Of a stretch of DNA of 64,000 nucleotides, positions 31,256 to 41,153 are shown in pieces. The notes beneath the pieces are model-generated. The model was not told the origin of the DNA, did not search any database, and was given only the letters and a program-made list of their open reading frames with translations. Position numbers and translations under genes: made by a program. The stretch lies in NCBI GenBank assembly GCA_023382535.1, contig JAHDWA010000016.1, positions 124,001 to 188,000 of the forward strand, read 5' to 3'. This stretch comes from Anaerolineae bacterium (GTDB lineage: Bacteria; Chloroflexota; Anaerolineae; 4572-78; J111). Every line of letters starts with the position of its first letter. Position 1 is the stretch's first letter.

Positions 31256-32863
31256 ATGGCTACTGCCGGTACCTACCTTTCGCAATTTTTTATCAAGATT
31301 GGCAATGACCCGCTCCCGCCCGAATTAGTGAGCAGTATCATCGAGGTAGTGGTTGAGGATAATTTGCATCTGCCGGATATGTTTGCCATCCACCTCCACG
31401 ACAAGCAGATGAAGTGGACCAACTCGGAGCTATTTGCCATCGGCCAGGCTGTTGAGATTGCTGCTCAAGCGCCTCAATTCCCGTCGCAGCAGGTCGGGTT
31501 AAAGACAACCCTTATTCGAGGTGAAATTACCGGGCTGGAGCCGGATCTGCTGGAAAGCGGAGTTCCCTCGTTGGTGGTGCGGGGCTATGACCGGGCCTAC
31601 TATTTACACCAGGGCCAGCATACTCGCTCCTTCTTGCAATCCACCGACAGCGAAATTGCCCAAAAAATTGCCGAGGAAGTCGAGTTAAACCCGGCCGGCA
31701 TCCAGGCAACTCAGACCGTGCATGAACATATCGTTCAGAGCAACCAAACTAACATGGAGTTTTTACTGGAACGCGCCAGGTGTTTGGGCTTTGAATTTTT
31801 TGTAGAGGACGAAACCCTTTATTTCAGGCCGGATGAACCCGATGAAGAACCGCCGCCACAGTTGACCTGGGGTTCAAATTTGTTGAGTTTCCGTTCGGTT
31901 TTAACAGCAGTACATCAGGTGGGTGAGGCCGTAGTCCGTGGCTGGGACCCTTACACCAAACGAGAAGTCATCGGAAGAGCCACTGAAGCTAAAAGTATCC
32001 CGGAAGTTAGAGGGCAGGAAAGAGTCCAGCAGCGATTTAGAGGCTCCAACCAAATCCTGCTCAGCCGCCCGGTTCATTCCCAGGCCGAAGCCGAGGCTCT
32101 GGCTCAGGCTTTGCGAGACGAAGTAGGGGGGGAATTAATTCAGGCGGAAGGCGTCTGCGTCGGCGAGCCAAAGGTTCAGGCGGGCAAGCGAGTCAAGATA
32201 GTGGGGTTAGGACAGCAGTTTGACGGCGAATATCTGGTCACTCTGGCACTCCATACCTACAGCGCCGAACACGGCTATGAAACATCATTTAGCATTGGCG
32301 GTCGCAAAGCAGAGACCTTGAGCGCGCTGTTGGACCAGCGCCGCCAAATGCCCCAACTTGGCCAGGGCTTGGTTATTGGTTTGGTCACCAATAACCAAGA
32401 CCCCAACGGTTTGGGGCGGATCAAGGTTAAATATCCGGGGCTGGACGATCTGGATGAAAGCCCCTGGGTGCGGATCGCAGCTCCTATGGCGGGCCAGAAT
32501 CGCGGCTTCTACTACTTGCCGGAAATCAATGACGAAGTGCTCATCGCCTTTGAGCAGGGGGATGTACACCGGCCCTATATGTTGGGCATGCTCTGGAATG
32601 GGTCGGATAAACCGCCGGAGGCCAACAATGCGGTGGTTGGCTCCGATGGCCGGGTCAATCGGCGGCTCATCCGTTCGCGCAGCGGCCATGAGATCAGCCT
32701 GGAAGATACGGCCGAACAGGAAAAAATTGTCATCACCGATAAAAGCGGTAACAAAATCACGATGGAACAAAACTCGATGTCCATAACCGTGAAGGGCAAT
32801 TTAAGGATCGAAGCGACGGGTAATATCACGATCAAGGGGACGACTATTGACCTCATCAATTGA
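31256..32863 (+). CDS. VgrG/gpD-like spike-hub protein (Pvc8)
   Basis: 535 residues. The first 330 form the phage late-control/gp27-like hub (DNLHLPDMFAIHLHDKQMKW, SLVVRGYDRAYYLHQGQ, SNQTNMEFLLERARCLGFEF). Residues about 370-450 are the gp5-like OB fold (GLVIGLVTNNQDPNGLGRIK, PWVRIAAPMAGQNRGFYYLP, DEVLIAFEQGD). The end is a repetitive beta-helix spike (KITMEQNSMSITVKGNLRIE, TGNITIKGTTIDLIN). It forms the central puncturing spike, with the tip protein possibly encoded at 50264. Confidence 0.95.
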   Translation: MATAGTYLSQFFIKIGNDPLPPELVSSIIEVVVEDNLHLPDMFAIHLHDKQMKWTNSELFAIGQAVEIAAQAPQFPSQQVGLKTTLIRGEITGLEPDLLESGVPSLVVRGYDRAYYLHQGQHTRSFLQSTDSEIAQKIAEEVELNPAGIQATQTVHEHIVQSNQTNMEFLLERARCLGFEFFVEDETLYFRPDEPDEEPPPQLTWGSNLLSFRSVLTAVHQVGEAVVRGWDPYTKREVIGRATEAKSIPEVRGQERVQQRFRGSNQILLSRPVHSQAEAEALAQALRDEVGGELIQAEGVCVGEPKVQAGKRVKIVGLGQQFDGEYLVTLALHTYSAEHGYETSFSIGGRKAETLSALLDQRRQMPQLGQGLVIGLVTNNQDPNGLGRIKVKYPGLDDLDESPWVRIAAPMAGQNRGFYYLPEINDEVLIAFEQGDVHRPYMLGMLWNGSDKPPEANNAVVGSDGRVNRRLIRSRSGHEISLEDTAEQEKIVITDKSGNKITMEQNSMSITVKGNLRIEATGNITIKGTTIDLIN

Positions 32864-32877
32864 GGTTAAAGTAGACG

Positions 32878-33291
32878 ATGACAATGAACCATTACGTTAA
32901 AGACCGGGATTTTTTAGGGCAAGGCCTGGCTTTTCCATTGCAGCAAACGCCAACCAGAAGGCTGAAGCTGGTCAGTGGTGAAACGGATATTCAGCAGGCG
33001 ATCAGAATTATTCTGGGCACAATGCCCGGCGAACGTCTGCTGCGGCCGGAATTCGGCTGCCGTATCTACGAATTAGTCTTTGCGCCCAATGATGCGGCAA
33101 CTGAGGGCTTGATTGTTTACTATGTGAGAGAGGCGCTGGCTCGTTGGGAACCACGCATCGAAGTCCAGGATGTGACGGTTCAGGAAGATGACGCCGGTGG
33201 ATGTTTGCAAGTTCAGATTCATTACCGTATCAAAGCGACCCATGATGAACGGAGCATCGTTTATCCTTTTTATCTTTTGGGAGAAACCTGA
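32878..33291 (+). CDS. Baseplate wedge protein, gpW/gp25-like (Pvc9)
   Basis: 137 residues with the gp25 pattern: LVSGETDIQQAIRIILGTMP, GERLLRPEFGCRIYELVF, and EVQDVTVQEDDAGGCLQVQI. The conserved EFG loop starts sheath assembly in T4 and R-type pyocins. Its stop overlaps the start of the baseplate J gene by one base. Confidence 0.95.
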   Translation: MTMNHYVKDRDFLGQGLAFPLQQTPTRRLKLVSGETDIQQAIRIILGTMPGERLLRPEFGCRIYELVFAPNDAATEGLIVYYVREALARWEPRIEVQDVTVQEDDAGGCLQVQIHYRIKATHDERSIVYPFYLLGET

Positions 33292-35525
33292 TGATCTCTT
33301 TGTCAGACGAGCCAACTTTTCTCCATTTTCAAAAACTGGTGGATCAAGCCCGTAAATCTATCTTTACCTACTGTCCGGAGTGGACGGATTATAACGTGAG
33401 TGATCCGGGTATCATGCTAATTGAGCTGTTTGCCGCCATGACTGCCCAATTGGACTATCGCCTGCATCGAATACCGGAACGGAACTTGCTCAAATTTCTG
33501 AAACTCCTGGGGGTTACACCTGATCCACCCCAACCGGCCGAAACAAACTTGACCTTTTATCTCATTACGCCCTTTCCACTTATCCGGGCTAACGGCCAGC
33601 TTGATTACGTTACCACCACCAAAATACCAGTCAATACCGAGGTAGCGGTACCTCGGGCTACCGGAGCTGAGCCGGAAATTATATTTGTTACCGAGACTGA
33701 ACGAGTCATTGCTGCGCCGCGCTTGATGCATGTCAGGCGGGATTTCCAGGGCCGTGATATTAACCAGCAATTTAGTGACAATTGCCTCAAACCAATTTCT
33801 ACTAATGAGGGAATTATTTACGAGCTTAAACAAGGGGGATTTGAGGCTTTTCAGCCAACCCCCCAGCCAGGTGATACTTTTTACGTGGGTTTTAACGAGC
33901 AGCAGAATATTGCCGGCTACATTTTGCAGTTAAACCTGAACTGTGCTTATGCCAGGGGAACTGGCATTATCTCAGACTCGCCCCCGCTGATATGGGAGTA
34001 TAGTTTGGGCGATCAACCCTGGAAATCCATTGAGGCGGAGGAAGATACCACCAAAGGTCTCAACGAGAATGGTTATACCCGGTTCAGATTACCGCTGGAT
34101 CTGCAACCCACCTCTGTGCGAGGAGTACGGGCCTACTGGCTGCGCTGCCGCTACGAAATAAAAGATGAAACAAAGCAAGGGCGATATGAGAAAACGCCCC
34201 AGATCAATGATCTTAAAGCTTTTGTTTTAGGCATCACCCTGCCGGCTATCCATTCGACCCTGGTTGAAGGTGAAGAGTTGGGTGAAAGCAACGGTGAACC
34301 CGGCCAGCGCTTTCGCCTCTCGCGGCAACCTGTCTTGCCATTTGAAGAGGCCAGACAAGAGGTTGTGACTGTTGATGAAGAAAAGCCCACTGGGATTTTA
34401 ATGGTGGAATGGAAAAAAGTGGCCGATTTCACCCATTCAGGTCCTTATGATCGCCATTTTAGCTTAGATTTGAGTTCAGGAGAGATTTGCTTTGGCCCGA
34501 CTATCCGCCAATCAGATGGTACAATCTGCCAATATGGCGCCATTCCTAAACTTGGCCACAAGATTCGGGTGACACGCTACCGAACTGGTGGCGGGGTGGA
34601 GGGCAATGTCCCGGCGGGGAGTCTGCGGGTGCTCAAGAAACCCATCAGCTATATTCATGAAGTGACCAACCGCAGCCAGGCTATCGGCGGTAAAGATCCA
34701 GAACCCCCGGAGGCAGCTATATTTAAAGCCAAAGAAAGATTACAAGGGCGGCAGCGGGCAGTCACCGCCGAAGATTACGAATATCTTTGTCAGCAAATTG
34801 ACGGCGTTGCCCGAGTTAAGTGCCTGGAACCGGGCAGTGGTCAGATAAACCTGGGGCCAGGGATGGTCAAATTGTTAGTTGTACCCAGGGTTAACATGAC
34901 CACACTCCTTGATGATAGCAAAATAGATCATCAATCATCCAGGGCTACCAGTTTACTCACCAAGTTGAAACTAGATGATGATTTAAAAAGACAGTTGCGG
35001 GGGGAACTTGAACCAACTCGTCTTCTGGGTATCACCTTAACCATCGGTGAACCGACTTACCTGGGTGTAAAAGTTGCGGCTGAAATTCAGCGTGAACGAT
35101 CTGTTTCGACCCAGGAGGTCAAAGAGAAGATTATTAAGGCCCTAGAAGACTATTTGGCTCCTTTACTAAAGCTAAATGAGCCAGCCCAGCTGGGCAATGG
35201 CCACTCTCTAGCTGAAGGAGGATCGTATCGCCAAGTTCTCGCGGGATCAAATGGCGCATTTTCAAACTCAACGATAACCGCTACTTCTGGCTGGTCTTTT
35301 GGACAGAATCTCTACATCTCCGACATTTATGCGAGGCTTAAGGCTGTACCGGGGGTCAATCACGTCACCAAAGTCAAACTATGGTGGCGCGAGTATGACC
35401 TGAATGACCTGGGGAGCTTACCTGATTGGACTTGCGCCGAGAACGATTTTGTACCGGTTCCGCCGGATGGCCTGGTTTGTTTGGATGATGATAAGGATAC
35501 TTTTGAAGGTATCAAGGTGTTTTGA
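33291..35525 (+). CDS. Baseplate J-like protein (Pvc11)
   Basis: 744 residues. Start motif CPEWTDYNVSDPGIMLIELF and LDYRLHRIPERNLLKFLKLL are typical of eCIS baseplate J-like (gp6) wedge proteins; the centre has YRTGGGVEGNVPAGSLRVLK and the region AVTAEDYEYLCQQIDGVARV. The family forms the wedge ring around the hub and triggers sheath contraction. One-base overlap with gp25 and stop-start coupling to tail protein I. Confidence 0.92.
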   Translation: MISLSDEPTFLHFQKLVDQARKSIFTYCPEWTDYNVSDPGIMLIELFAAMTAQLDYRLHRIPERNLLKFLKLLGVTPDPPQPAETNLTFYLITPFPLIRANGQLDYVTTTKIPVNTEVAVPRATGAEPEIIFVTETERVIAAPRLMHVRRDFQGRDINQQFSDNCLKPISTNEGIIYELKQGGFEAFQPTPQPGDTFYVGFNEQQNIAGYILQLNLNCAYARGTGIISDSPPLIWEYSLGDQPWKSIEAEEDTTKGLNENGYTRFRLPLDLQPTSVRGVRAYWLRCRYEIKDETKQGRYEKTPQINDLKAFVLGITLPAIHSTLVEGEELGESNGEPGQRFRLSRQPVLPFEEARQEVVTVDEEKPTGILMVEWKKVADFTHSGPYDRHFSLDLSSGEICFGPTIRQSDGTICQYGAIPKLGHKIRVTRYRTGGGVEGNVPAGSLRVLKKPISYIHEVTNRSQAIGGKDPEPPEAAIFKAKERLQGRQRAVTAEDYEYLCQQIDGVARVKCLEPGSGQINLGPGMVKLLVVPRVNMTTLLDDSKIDHQSSRATSLLTKLKLDDDLKRQLRGELEPTRLLGITLTIGEPTYLGVKVAAEIQRERSVSTQEVKEKIIKALEDYLAPLLKLNEPAQLGNGHSLAEGGSYRQVLAGSNGAFSNSTITATSGWSFGQNLYISDIYARLKAVPGVNHVTKVKLWWREYDLNDLGSLPDWTCAENDFVPVPPDGLVCLDDDKDTFEGIKVF

Positions 35526-35527
35526 GC

Positions 35528-36589
35528 ATGAATCAGGCTGAATTAAGCAGTCCATCCTATGAGCTCCCCCTGGACCTCGTAGCTGACCATTATCAAGGCT
35601 ATCCCGGCGAAGAAGTTACACTTTCGCTTCGCTTCATCATTCCCCAGACGATCACCGGGCAGCTTGCGCTCAGTCTTTGGCTTCCACCCGGTTTGACCTA
35701 CCAGCTTGATTTGAGTCAAACTCCGCCCGCACATGGACCAGCCCAGTTTTTGGCTGAACCTGGCCCTGAGTTTGGAGAAACGGCTGAAAGGTTTCCCCGC
35801 TACCAAATTGTTTTTTGGCGGCTGACCGGTGATCAACTTGAGCTTGGTCAAAGTTATGAGTACCGGGTGAACGGTCGGTTTGACCTGACTCATGGTCGAG
35901 ACCTCTGCCTCAAAACCTGGGCTGAAGTTACGCGGTCGGCTGCGGAAGCCGGGACAATCCCCCTTTATCAAAGTTTTGTGCTCACGCTTCACGTTCTGAG
36001 CAAAGCCCGGGCGTTGCAATATTTGCCGGGACTCTACCACGATGCCGAACACGAGTTAATGTGGCGGTATTTGATGGTCTTTGACCGGGTTTGGGCAACC
36101 TATGAGGAGTTATTAGCGAACCAATCTTTTTATTTTGACCCTCATCTGGCTCCGGCAAACTTTCAAAACTGGTTAGCCGCTTTGGTGGGTCTGGATTGGC
36201 TCAGGTTCTTGCCTCCAAGCCTGCACCAAAATCTTAAACCACATCTGATTCCCAAGATTGTTAGTTTCTATCAAAAGCGGGGGACCAGGCAAGGCTTGCA
36301 GGAATTTCTCCAATTCTGCCTGAATGGTTTAAAGAACGAAGGGGAACATTTTGTCAAGATTGAAGAAACTCTGGCCGGTAATTTTATTCTGGACGACGCA
36401 ACCGAGTTAAGTGATGAACTGATTCTGGGTAGTCCAGAGGACGAAGCCTGCCATTTTATCGTTACTGTAAACTGGCCCGACGAACAACACCTATATGAGA
36501 CTCTGGTCCACCAGATTATCGAGATTTGGAAACCGGCCCATACCAGTTACGAATTAGCCACAGCGGCTGGAATGTCACACGGAGGGTAA
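35528..36589 (+). CDS. Tail protein I-like baseplate protein (Pvc12) with added beta domain
   Basis: 353 residues. The first 150 form a beta-rich, DUF11-like segment (LSLRFIIPQTITGQLALSLW, LPPGLTYQLDL). The C-terminal 200 carry the P2 gpI/gp7-type wedge domain: ALQYLPGLYHDAEHELMWRY, FDPHLAPANFQNWLAALVGL, KIVSFYQKRGTRQGLQEFL, EIWKPAHTSYEL. I prefer ATG 35528, three bases after the baseplate J stop, over the in-frame TTG 35522. It completes the conserved baseplate gene order. Confidence 0.88.
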   Translation: MNQAELSSPSYELPLDLVADHYQGYPGEEVTLSLRFIIPQTITGQLALSLWLPPGLTYQLDLSQTPPAHGPAQFLAEPGPEFGETAERFPRYQIVFWRLTGDQLELGQSYEYRVNGRFDLTHGRDLCLKTWAEVTRSAAEAGTIPLYQSFVLTLHVLSKARALQYLPGLYHDAEHELMWRYLMVFDRVWATYEELLANQSFYFDPHLAPANFQNWLAALVGLDWLRFLPPSLHQNLKPHLIPKIVSFYQKRGTRQGLQEFLQFCLNGLKNEGEHFVKIEETLAGNFILDDATELSDELILGSPEDEACHFIVTVNWPDEQHLYETLVHQIIEIWKPAHTSYELATAAGMSHGG

Positions 36590-36594
36590 AGAAT

Positions 36595-37710
36595 ATGGAT
36601 GAGTTGCTGCCAAAATTAGCAAAAAGAATGAAGGCTAAAAATGGGCTGGCGGTCAATGCCAGGGTATGGCAGGAAGCTCATGATTACCATCATTTTCAAC
36701 ATCAGGCTCATCTGTTGTTTAGCCATGGGCCGGGCATCGTCACCGGCCTAGAAGTAAATGTTGAACCGGACACCCGACGCGTATGGATTCAACCGGGTTT
36801 GGCCATCAACGTTCAAGGGCAGATTATTGTTTTGGAAGAACAAATGAGTATGGAGATTGATCCGGATCATGTAGGATTGATCTATCTCTATTTGACCGGG
36901 TCTGAGGAACAGGAAGAGGGTGAGAATGGGCATGTTTCAAATAAAGATCCATTTTACTTGCGGCAAGGCTATGCCCTGGAAAGTGGATTGAGCTTACCCC
37001 CAACCGCCATTGAACTGGCTCGCGTCAGACTGTCGGATCAGTACAGCTTGCTTACCCCGGCTCCCCGACCCGAGCAGCCAGAACCGGATGAAGTGGATCT
37101 ACGCTTTCGCTCGGTGGTAGGCGCAAGGCTACAACCTATGGTGGCTGTTGGTATCGGTTACCTGGGTTCTACTGATATCGAACTACCAAAATATGGCGCC
37201 AAAGCCGGTCAACTGGCTCGAGCATTGAGCCATTTAACCCACTATCAGGTCTGGATTGACGATGATATCCCGCTTACTGCAGGGCTGGAGCCTTACAGCC
37301 TGGTGTATGTGGTCGAACAAGGGGCCTTCGATTTTACAGAAATTGATGGCGAGGCCATGCAGGCGCACATACAAGCCGGCGGTACGCTCTTTATCGAAAG
37401 TTATGCAGATGAGTCGGCTTTGCTGGAATTTTTGACGTCTCAACAGTTTACCCTGACAGAACAATTACCGGATGATTTGTTAGTGACACCCTTTCTGTTT
37501 GGCGAGCCACCGCCCGGTTTCAACATGCGCAGCGGCATCTTCCAGGTAGGCGAGGGTGTGATTTTCAGCACCCTTGATTACGGTCACCTCTGGCAAAGAA
37601 CCCCAGATAATGCTCCCACCCGTTCGCGCGAAGCCATTCGGGCAGCCGTGGAGTGGGCCGCAAATCTGGTTACATTTGCCGTGCAGCACCGCCACCAATT
37701 CCAGGCTTAG
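36595..37710 (+). CDS. eCIS accessory protein with DUF4159-like domain
   Basis: 371 residues. The N-terminal half (NGLAVNARVWQEAHDYHHFQ, SHGPGIVTGLEVNVEPDTRR, IQPGLAINVQGQIIVLEEQM) resembles the conserved start of appendage proteins next to tail protein I in Chloroflexota-type eCIS clusters. The C-terminal half (VGIGYLGSTDIELPKYGAKA, MQAHIQAGGTLFIESYADES) is a DUF4159/glutamine-amidotransferase-like fold without an evident catalytic cysteine. It takes the position where PVC clusters carry the tail fibre (Pvc13), so a receptor- or baseplate-binding role is possible. ATG 36595 has GGAGGG at 36581-36586. Confidence 0.6.
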   Translation: MDELLPKLAKRMKAKNGLAVNARVWQEAHDYHHFQHQAHLLFSHGPGIVTGLEVNVEPDTRRVWIQPGLAINVQGQIIVLEEQMSMEIDPDHVGLIYLYLTGSEEQEEGENGHVSNKDPFYLRQGYALESGLSLPPTAIELARVRLSDQYSLLTPAPRPEQPEPDEVDLRFRSVVGARLQPMVAVGIGYLGSTDIELPKYGAKAGQLARALSHLTHYQVWIDDDIPLTAGLEPYSLVYVVEQGAFDFTEIDGEAMQAHIQAGGTLFIESYADESALLEFLTSQQFTLTEQLPDDLLVTPFLFGEPPPGFNMRSGIFQVGEGVIFSTLDYGHLWQRTPDNAPTRSREAIRAAVEWAANLVTFAVQHRHQFQA

Positions 37711-37731
37711 AGTCATCCCAGGAGGCCGGGT

Positions 37732-38487
37732 ATGAGCCAGCTTATGAAGATAGACCGGGTAGAAATGCTTGACAAAACAGGACAGCGGCGGGTGTATCCC
37801 GAGCAAAAAAACACTCTGTATATTAGCTGCCTTGGTGTTAATGAGATTACGATTGAGGAAATAGTGCCAGTTGAATCGGACAAAAAAGAGTGGTGTGTCC
37901 AGGTAATTGCCCATTCTAATCATTGTATATTGACCAATTTTTACCCTAAGGACGAGCCAATTCATTTTCAATTGGGCGATCTGGCGGAGGCTGGGCGGTC
38001 CAAGTTTGGCTATCTCCAAACCAAGCAAGCTTCTTACGGTGAAAAAGTTACCCTCAATGAGTTGACCTTCATCTTTCACCGCAAACGCGGAGCCAAATCT
38101 ATTGAAGTTGACTTTTCGTTGGATGCGCCCGAACTGACTGCGGCTCATTCAAAGTACGAACCGTTGGAAGGAACAATTATTTTACGCAATAAGGGAAATA
38201 AAACGAGCGCACAGTTTCACCTTGCGGTGAACATTGAAGGTATCAGAAGCGATGCTTATCGGGTTGACTCGCCTGATCCTAAACTCATTAATCTGCGGCA
38301 ACAAAAAATAAAATTTCGTCTTGGCCATCCTCCACAGCAGCCGCTTCCACCAGATTCATATTTAATTGAAGTTACAGCTAAAGCCGACGAATACCCGGAT
38401 GAAATGGCGGCAGATTTTCAGGAGGTTTATGTCCAGGCTTTTCACGATTTTGACCTGCATTTTGAAAACGACTCGCCCTGTTTATAG
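37732..38487 (+). CDS. Unrecognised beta-rich eCIS-linked protein
   Basis: 251 residues, no signal peptide or membrane span. Alternating hydrophobic pattern, two cysteines early (YISCLGVNE, EWCVQVIAHSNHC) and an Ig/CARDB-like section near residues 130-190 (YEPLEGTIILRNKGNKTSAQ, FHLAVNIEG). AGGAGG precedes the start. It sits in line with the baseplate genes, so it may be a baseplate decoration or carbohydrate-binding part. No family is recognised with confidence. Confidence 0.5.
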   Translation: MSQLMKIDRVEMLDKTGQRRVYPEQKNTLYISCLGVNEITIEEIVPVESDKKEWCVQVIAHSNHCILTNFYPKDEPIHFQLGDLAEAGRSKFGYLQTKQASYGEKVTLNELTFIFHRKRGAKSIEVDFSLDAPELTAAHSKYEPLEGTIILRNKGNKTSAQFHLAVNIEGIRSDAYRVDSPDPKLINLRQQKIKFRLGHPPQQPLPPDSYLIEVTAKADEYPDEMAADFQEVYVQAFHDFDLHFENDSPCL

Positions 38488-38502
38488 ATTTATTCATTCA
38501 TC

Positions 38503-41091
38503 ATGGCTTTTAATTTTTATCACCCTTCAAAAAAAGCTTACCTGTTTGCCAGTATTTTACTGACAGTGGTGCTATCTGTCAGCTTACAGGTCGTTGGGTA
38601 TGCTCAAACTGATAAGATTTTATTAGTCAAGATTACGCATGTAGAGATACGAGACCAAGCGCCTCAAGCAACGGCTTTTGTAACGGTATTAGACAGCGCC
38701 GGCTTGCCGGTGGTTGGGCTAAACCCAACCAATTTTAGACTTGTAGAAAATGAACAGGCTATCGCCGGTGGACCCGTTGCGGTTGAAATCGACACCACCC
38801 AGCCGCTAGAGTTGGTTCTGGCCCTGGATTTGAGTGTCCATCAGGCTGGCGACCTGAACAAGGTCAAGGAAGCGGCTCAGATTTTTCTTGATGCTCTGGG
38901 ACCACAAGATAAGGTCACACTGATCACCTTCGACAACGAAGTGTCTACTCGTCTCCAAGCAGCCAGCCCTGAGGCGGTGAAACCAGAGATTGCGCAACTG
39001 CCCGAGGTGGTAAATGGCAGAACAGCCTTTTTTCAAGCCGTTCAGCAGGCTGTGCAGTCACTTACCCCTGCCGGCCCGACTCGCCAAACTGTTATTGTTA
39101 TCACTAACAAAGGAAATAACATTGAGGACGCCAGCGCCAACGCCGCCCGACAAGCGGTTTTCAATGAATTTAACCGGATTCCAATTCAGGTGATCAGTTT
39201 TGGTAATCGAGCCAAACTGGATCAACTATCAACCGAAGTAGCCGCTGCTCCTGGAGTCCAGGTGCAACACGTGCCAAATCCCAACAGTTTGCCAGTTGTT
39301 TTGCAGCAGTTAGCCGCTTTGCTCCGCTTGAGTTACAAGGTTTCCTTTCAACCTCCAGCCGGGGAACAAGCCACGCGAGTATTAACCGTAAAAGTAGAAG
39401 CTCCTCAGGGTACCGGCGGTGACCAATCAGATCCTTATCAGGTTCGCCCCTTCACTCCAAGTCTGACTCTTGGGAATGTGCCAAGTATACGGGTAGGCGA
39501 AACGTTGGTGGTTACTGCCGCTGTAGTGATGCCATCCTCACCAGTAACCCTCACTTATCAAATTGGGCATATATTTTCAACGACCATGACAGCGCCACCT
39601 TATGCCCTCATCTGGTCTACGATTGGCGTCCCTCCGGCTACTTATACCCTGACCGCAATGGCCCGTAGTTCTCCAAATTATAGCGCTTCAGATAAGGTCG
39701 AGTTTAAGGTAATGCCCGGAGTCACCTTTATCCCGGAGGCTAAAGTTTATTGGCCGGACAACATTCTCCTGGAAGCTAAAGTTGACCCCAATACCCCATT
39801 AGCTTCAACGGTAGAATTCTGGAGAGAAGTAAACGGGCAAGAAGAAAAAATCGGCGAAGAGAATTCTCGTCCTTATCAATTAGAGTTTAATCGCCAGAGT
39901 AAGGGCTACCCAGAAAAGATACAAGAGGGAGAGAATTTGATCGTAGTGGTTAAAGCCCGGGTAAAAGATGCAACCGGTACGGTATTAGCCGAAGAGAGAT
40001 TTGCTATCCATTTTATGCTGCGTCCCGAGTCATTTCGCTGGTGGGAAGCAGGGAGTGGGGTACTGCTGATGCTTCTGGCTAATTTTTTGGTACTACCTTT
40101 ATTGATGATCGTATGGGTCGAGAACCGCCGGCAGAAATGGTCCCAACTGCTCAAAACCGGGAGCCTCAGCCTGAGAAATCTGGGTAATTTAGCCACCGAA
40201 TTTGAATTAACGGCCAAAGCAACTGCGCCATCCCCAGCGCTTCTGTTTCAATTCAGCGAAATCATCCCTGCCGTTGCTGCTTCGGCTAAAAACCCCTCTC
40301 CTGAAACTGGGCTTGGTAAACAACGGGGAGCAGCTAAAGGAGTGGGGACGGGTGTCGTTTTCACCTATTCCACTTCCCCCGAAAAAAAACAGTCCTGGTC
40401 CGCCCGCTCAAGCGGCGGGTTCTCCGGCAAGTCCAGCGCGGCGGCCGGGGACCGAGGTGGCTGCTTTAACCTGATTGTAGAACTGGTTGAAGCCTTAAGC
40501 GCTATTCCCCTGGTAGGGCAGCCGTTCCGTGCTTTGGCCGGCCAAATGCGCCAAGCTCAGGCCGAGACTGGTCGTCTCCAACGTTGGCCGCAGCAAGTGA
40601 TGGCCCCGGTCGCCAATCTGGTTAAGCGGGTCAGGAGCGCTTTTGGGATCGTGGCGGTCCAAACACCCCTGCCGGTCACTCATCCGGCCGGATTGGCCCC
40701 GGCACCGCTCTCAGATGATCTACTGCCGGCGCCGGTGTCCAGCCAGAGCAAAACCAGGTTGCTGTCGCAATCCGCTTTGCGTCCCAGAGTATCCGACTGG
40801 GCTGCGAGTCCCACCTTTATCACCTCACTGGTAGCGCCCGGCAAAACTGTGAATCTTAAACTTTTTATCCAACCCGACAACGTTCGACGCCAGGCGGGCT
40901 GCTATTATTTTGAGCTAACCTGTAGACCGACTAATCCAGAACCAGGTGAAATTAATCCGAAATCCATTGAGCAAGCGGTACAATTAGGCAATGTCTCGTG
41001 GTGGTATGGGTTCTTTTGGTTGATAATCCCCATGCTGGTAATTGATGTAGGGTACATCGTGCTCCTCCTTTCACTGTCCGGGCAACCTTAA
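38503..41091 (+). CDS. Membrane VWA-domain protein
   Basis: 862 residues. Signal peptide or N-terminal anchor (YLFASILLTVVLSVSLQVVG), then a von Willebrand A domain from about residue 95 to 290 with MIDAS-type DLSVH, followed by TLITFDNEVSTRLQ and QTVIVITNKGNNIED. Ig-like segments follow to about residue 500, a transmembrane helix at about 510-545 (LLMLLANFLVLPLLMIVWV), a cytoplasmic Gly/Ser-rich region and a last membrane helix (FFWLIIPMLVIDVGYIVLLL). VWA domains bind protein partners through a metal ion. Placed within the eCIS cluster and co-directional with an FHA membrane protein, it may hold or trigger the particle at the membrane (inference). Confidence 0.8.
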   Translation: MAFNFYHPSKKAYLFASILLTVVLSVSLQVVGYAQTDKILLVKITHVEIRDQAPQATAFVTVLDSAGLPVVGLNPTNFRLVENEQAIAGGPVAVEIDTTQPLELVLALDLSVHQAGDLNKVKEAAQIFLDALGPQDKVTLITFDNEVSTRLQAASPEAVKPEIAQLPEVVNGRTAFFQAVQQAVQSLTPAGPTRQTVIVITNKGNNIEDASANAARQAVFNEFNRIPIQVISFGNRAKLDQLSTEVAAAPGVQVQHVPNPNSLPVVLQQLAALLRLSYKVSFQPPAGEQATRVLTVKVEAPQGTGGDQSDPYQVRPFTPSLTLGNVPSIRVGETLVVTAAVVMPSSPVTLTYQIGHIFSTTMTAPPYALIWSTIGVPPATYTLTAMARSSPNYSASDKVEFKVMPGVTFIPEAKVYWPDNILLEAKVDPNTPLASTVEFWREVNGQEEKIGEENSRPYQLEFNRQSKGYPEKIQEGENLIVVVKARVKDATGTVLAEERFAIHFMLRPESFRWWEAGSGVLLMLLANFLVLPLLMIVWVENRRQKWSQLLKTGSLSLRNLGNLATEFELTAKATAPSPALLFQFSEIIPAVAASAKNPSPETGLGKQRGAAKGVGTGVVFTYSTSPEKKQSWSARSSGGFSGKSSAAAGDRGGCFNLIVELVEALSAIPLVGQPFRALAGQMRQAQAETGRLQRWPQQVMAPVANLVKRVRSAFGIVAVQTPLPVTHPAGLAPAPLSDDLLPAPVSSQSKTRLLSQSALRPRVSDWAASPTFITSLVAPGKTVNLKLFIQPDNVRRQAGCYYFELTCRPTNPEPGEINPKSIEQAVQLGNVSWWYGFFWLIIPMLVIDVGYIVLLLSLSGQP

Positions 41092-41153
41092 GACCACTAA
41101 TCTGAAATTACACGACCGGCTCCTTGTCGCAGTGTTGAGACGATAGAGTAGGA

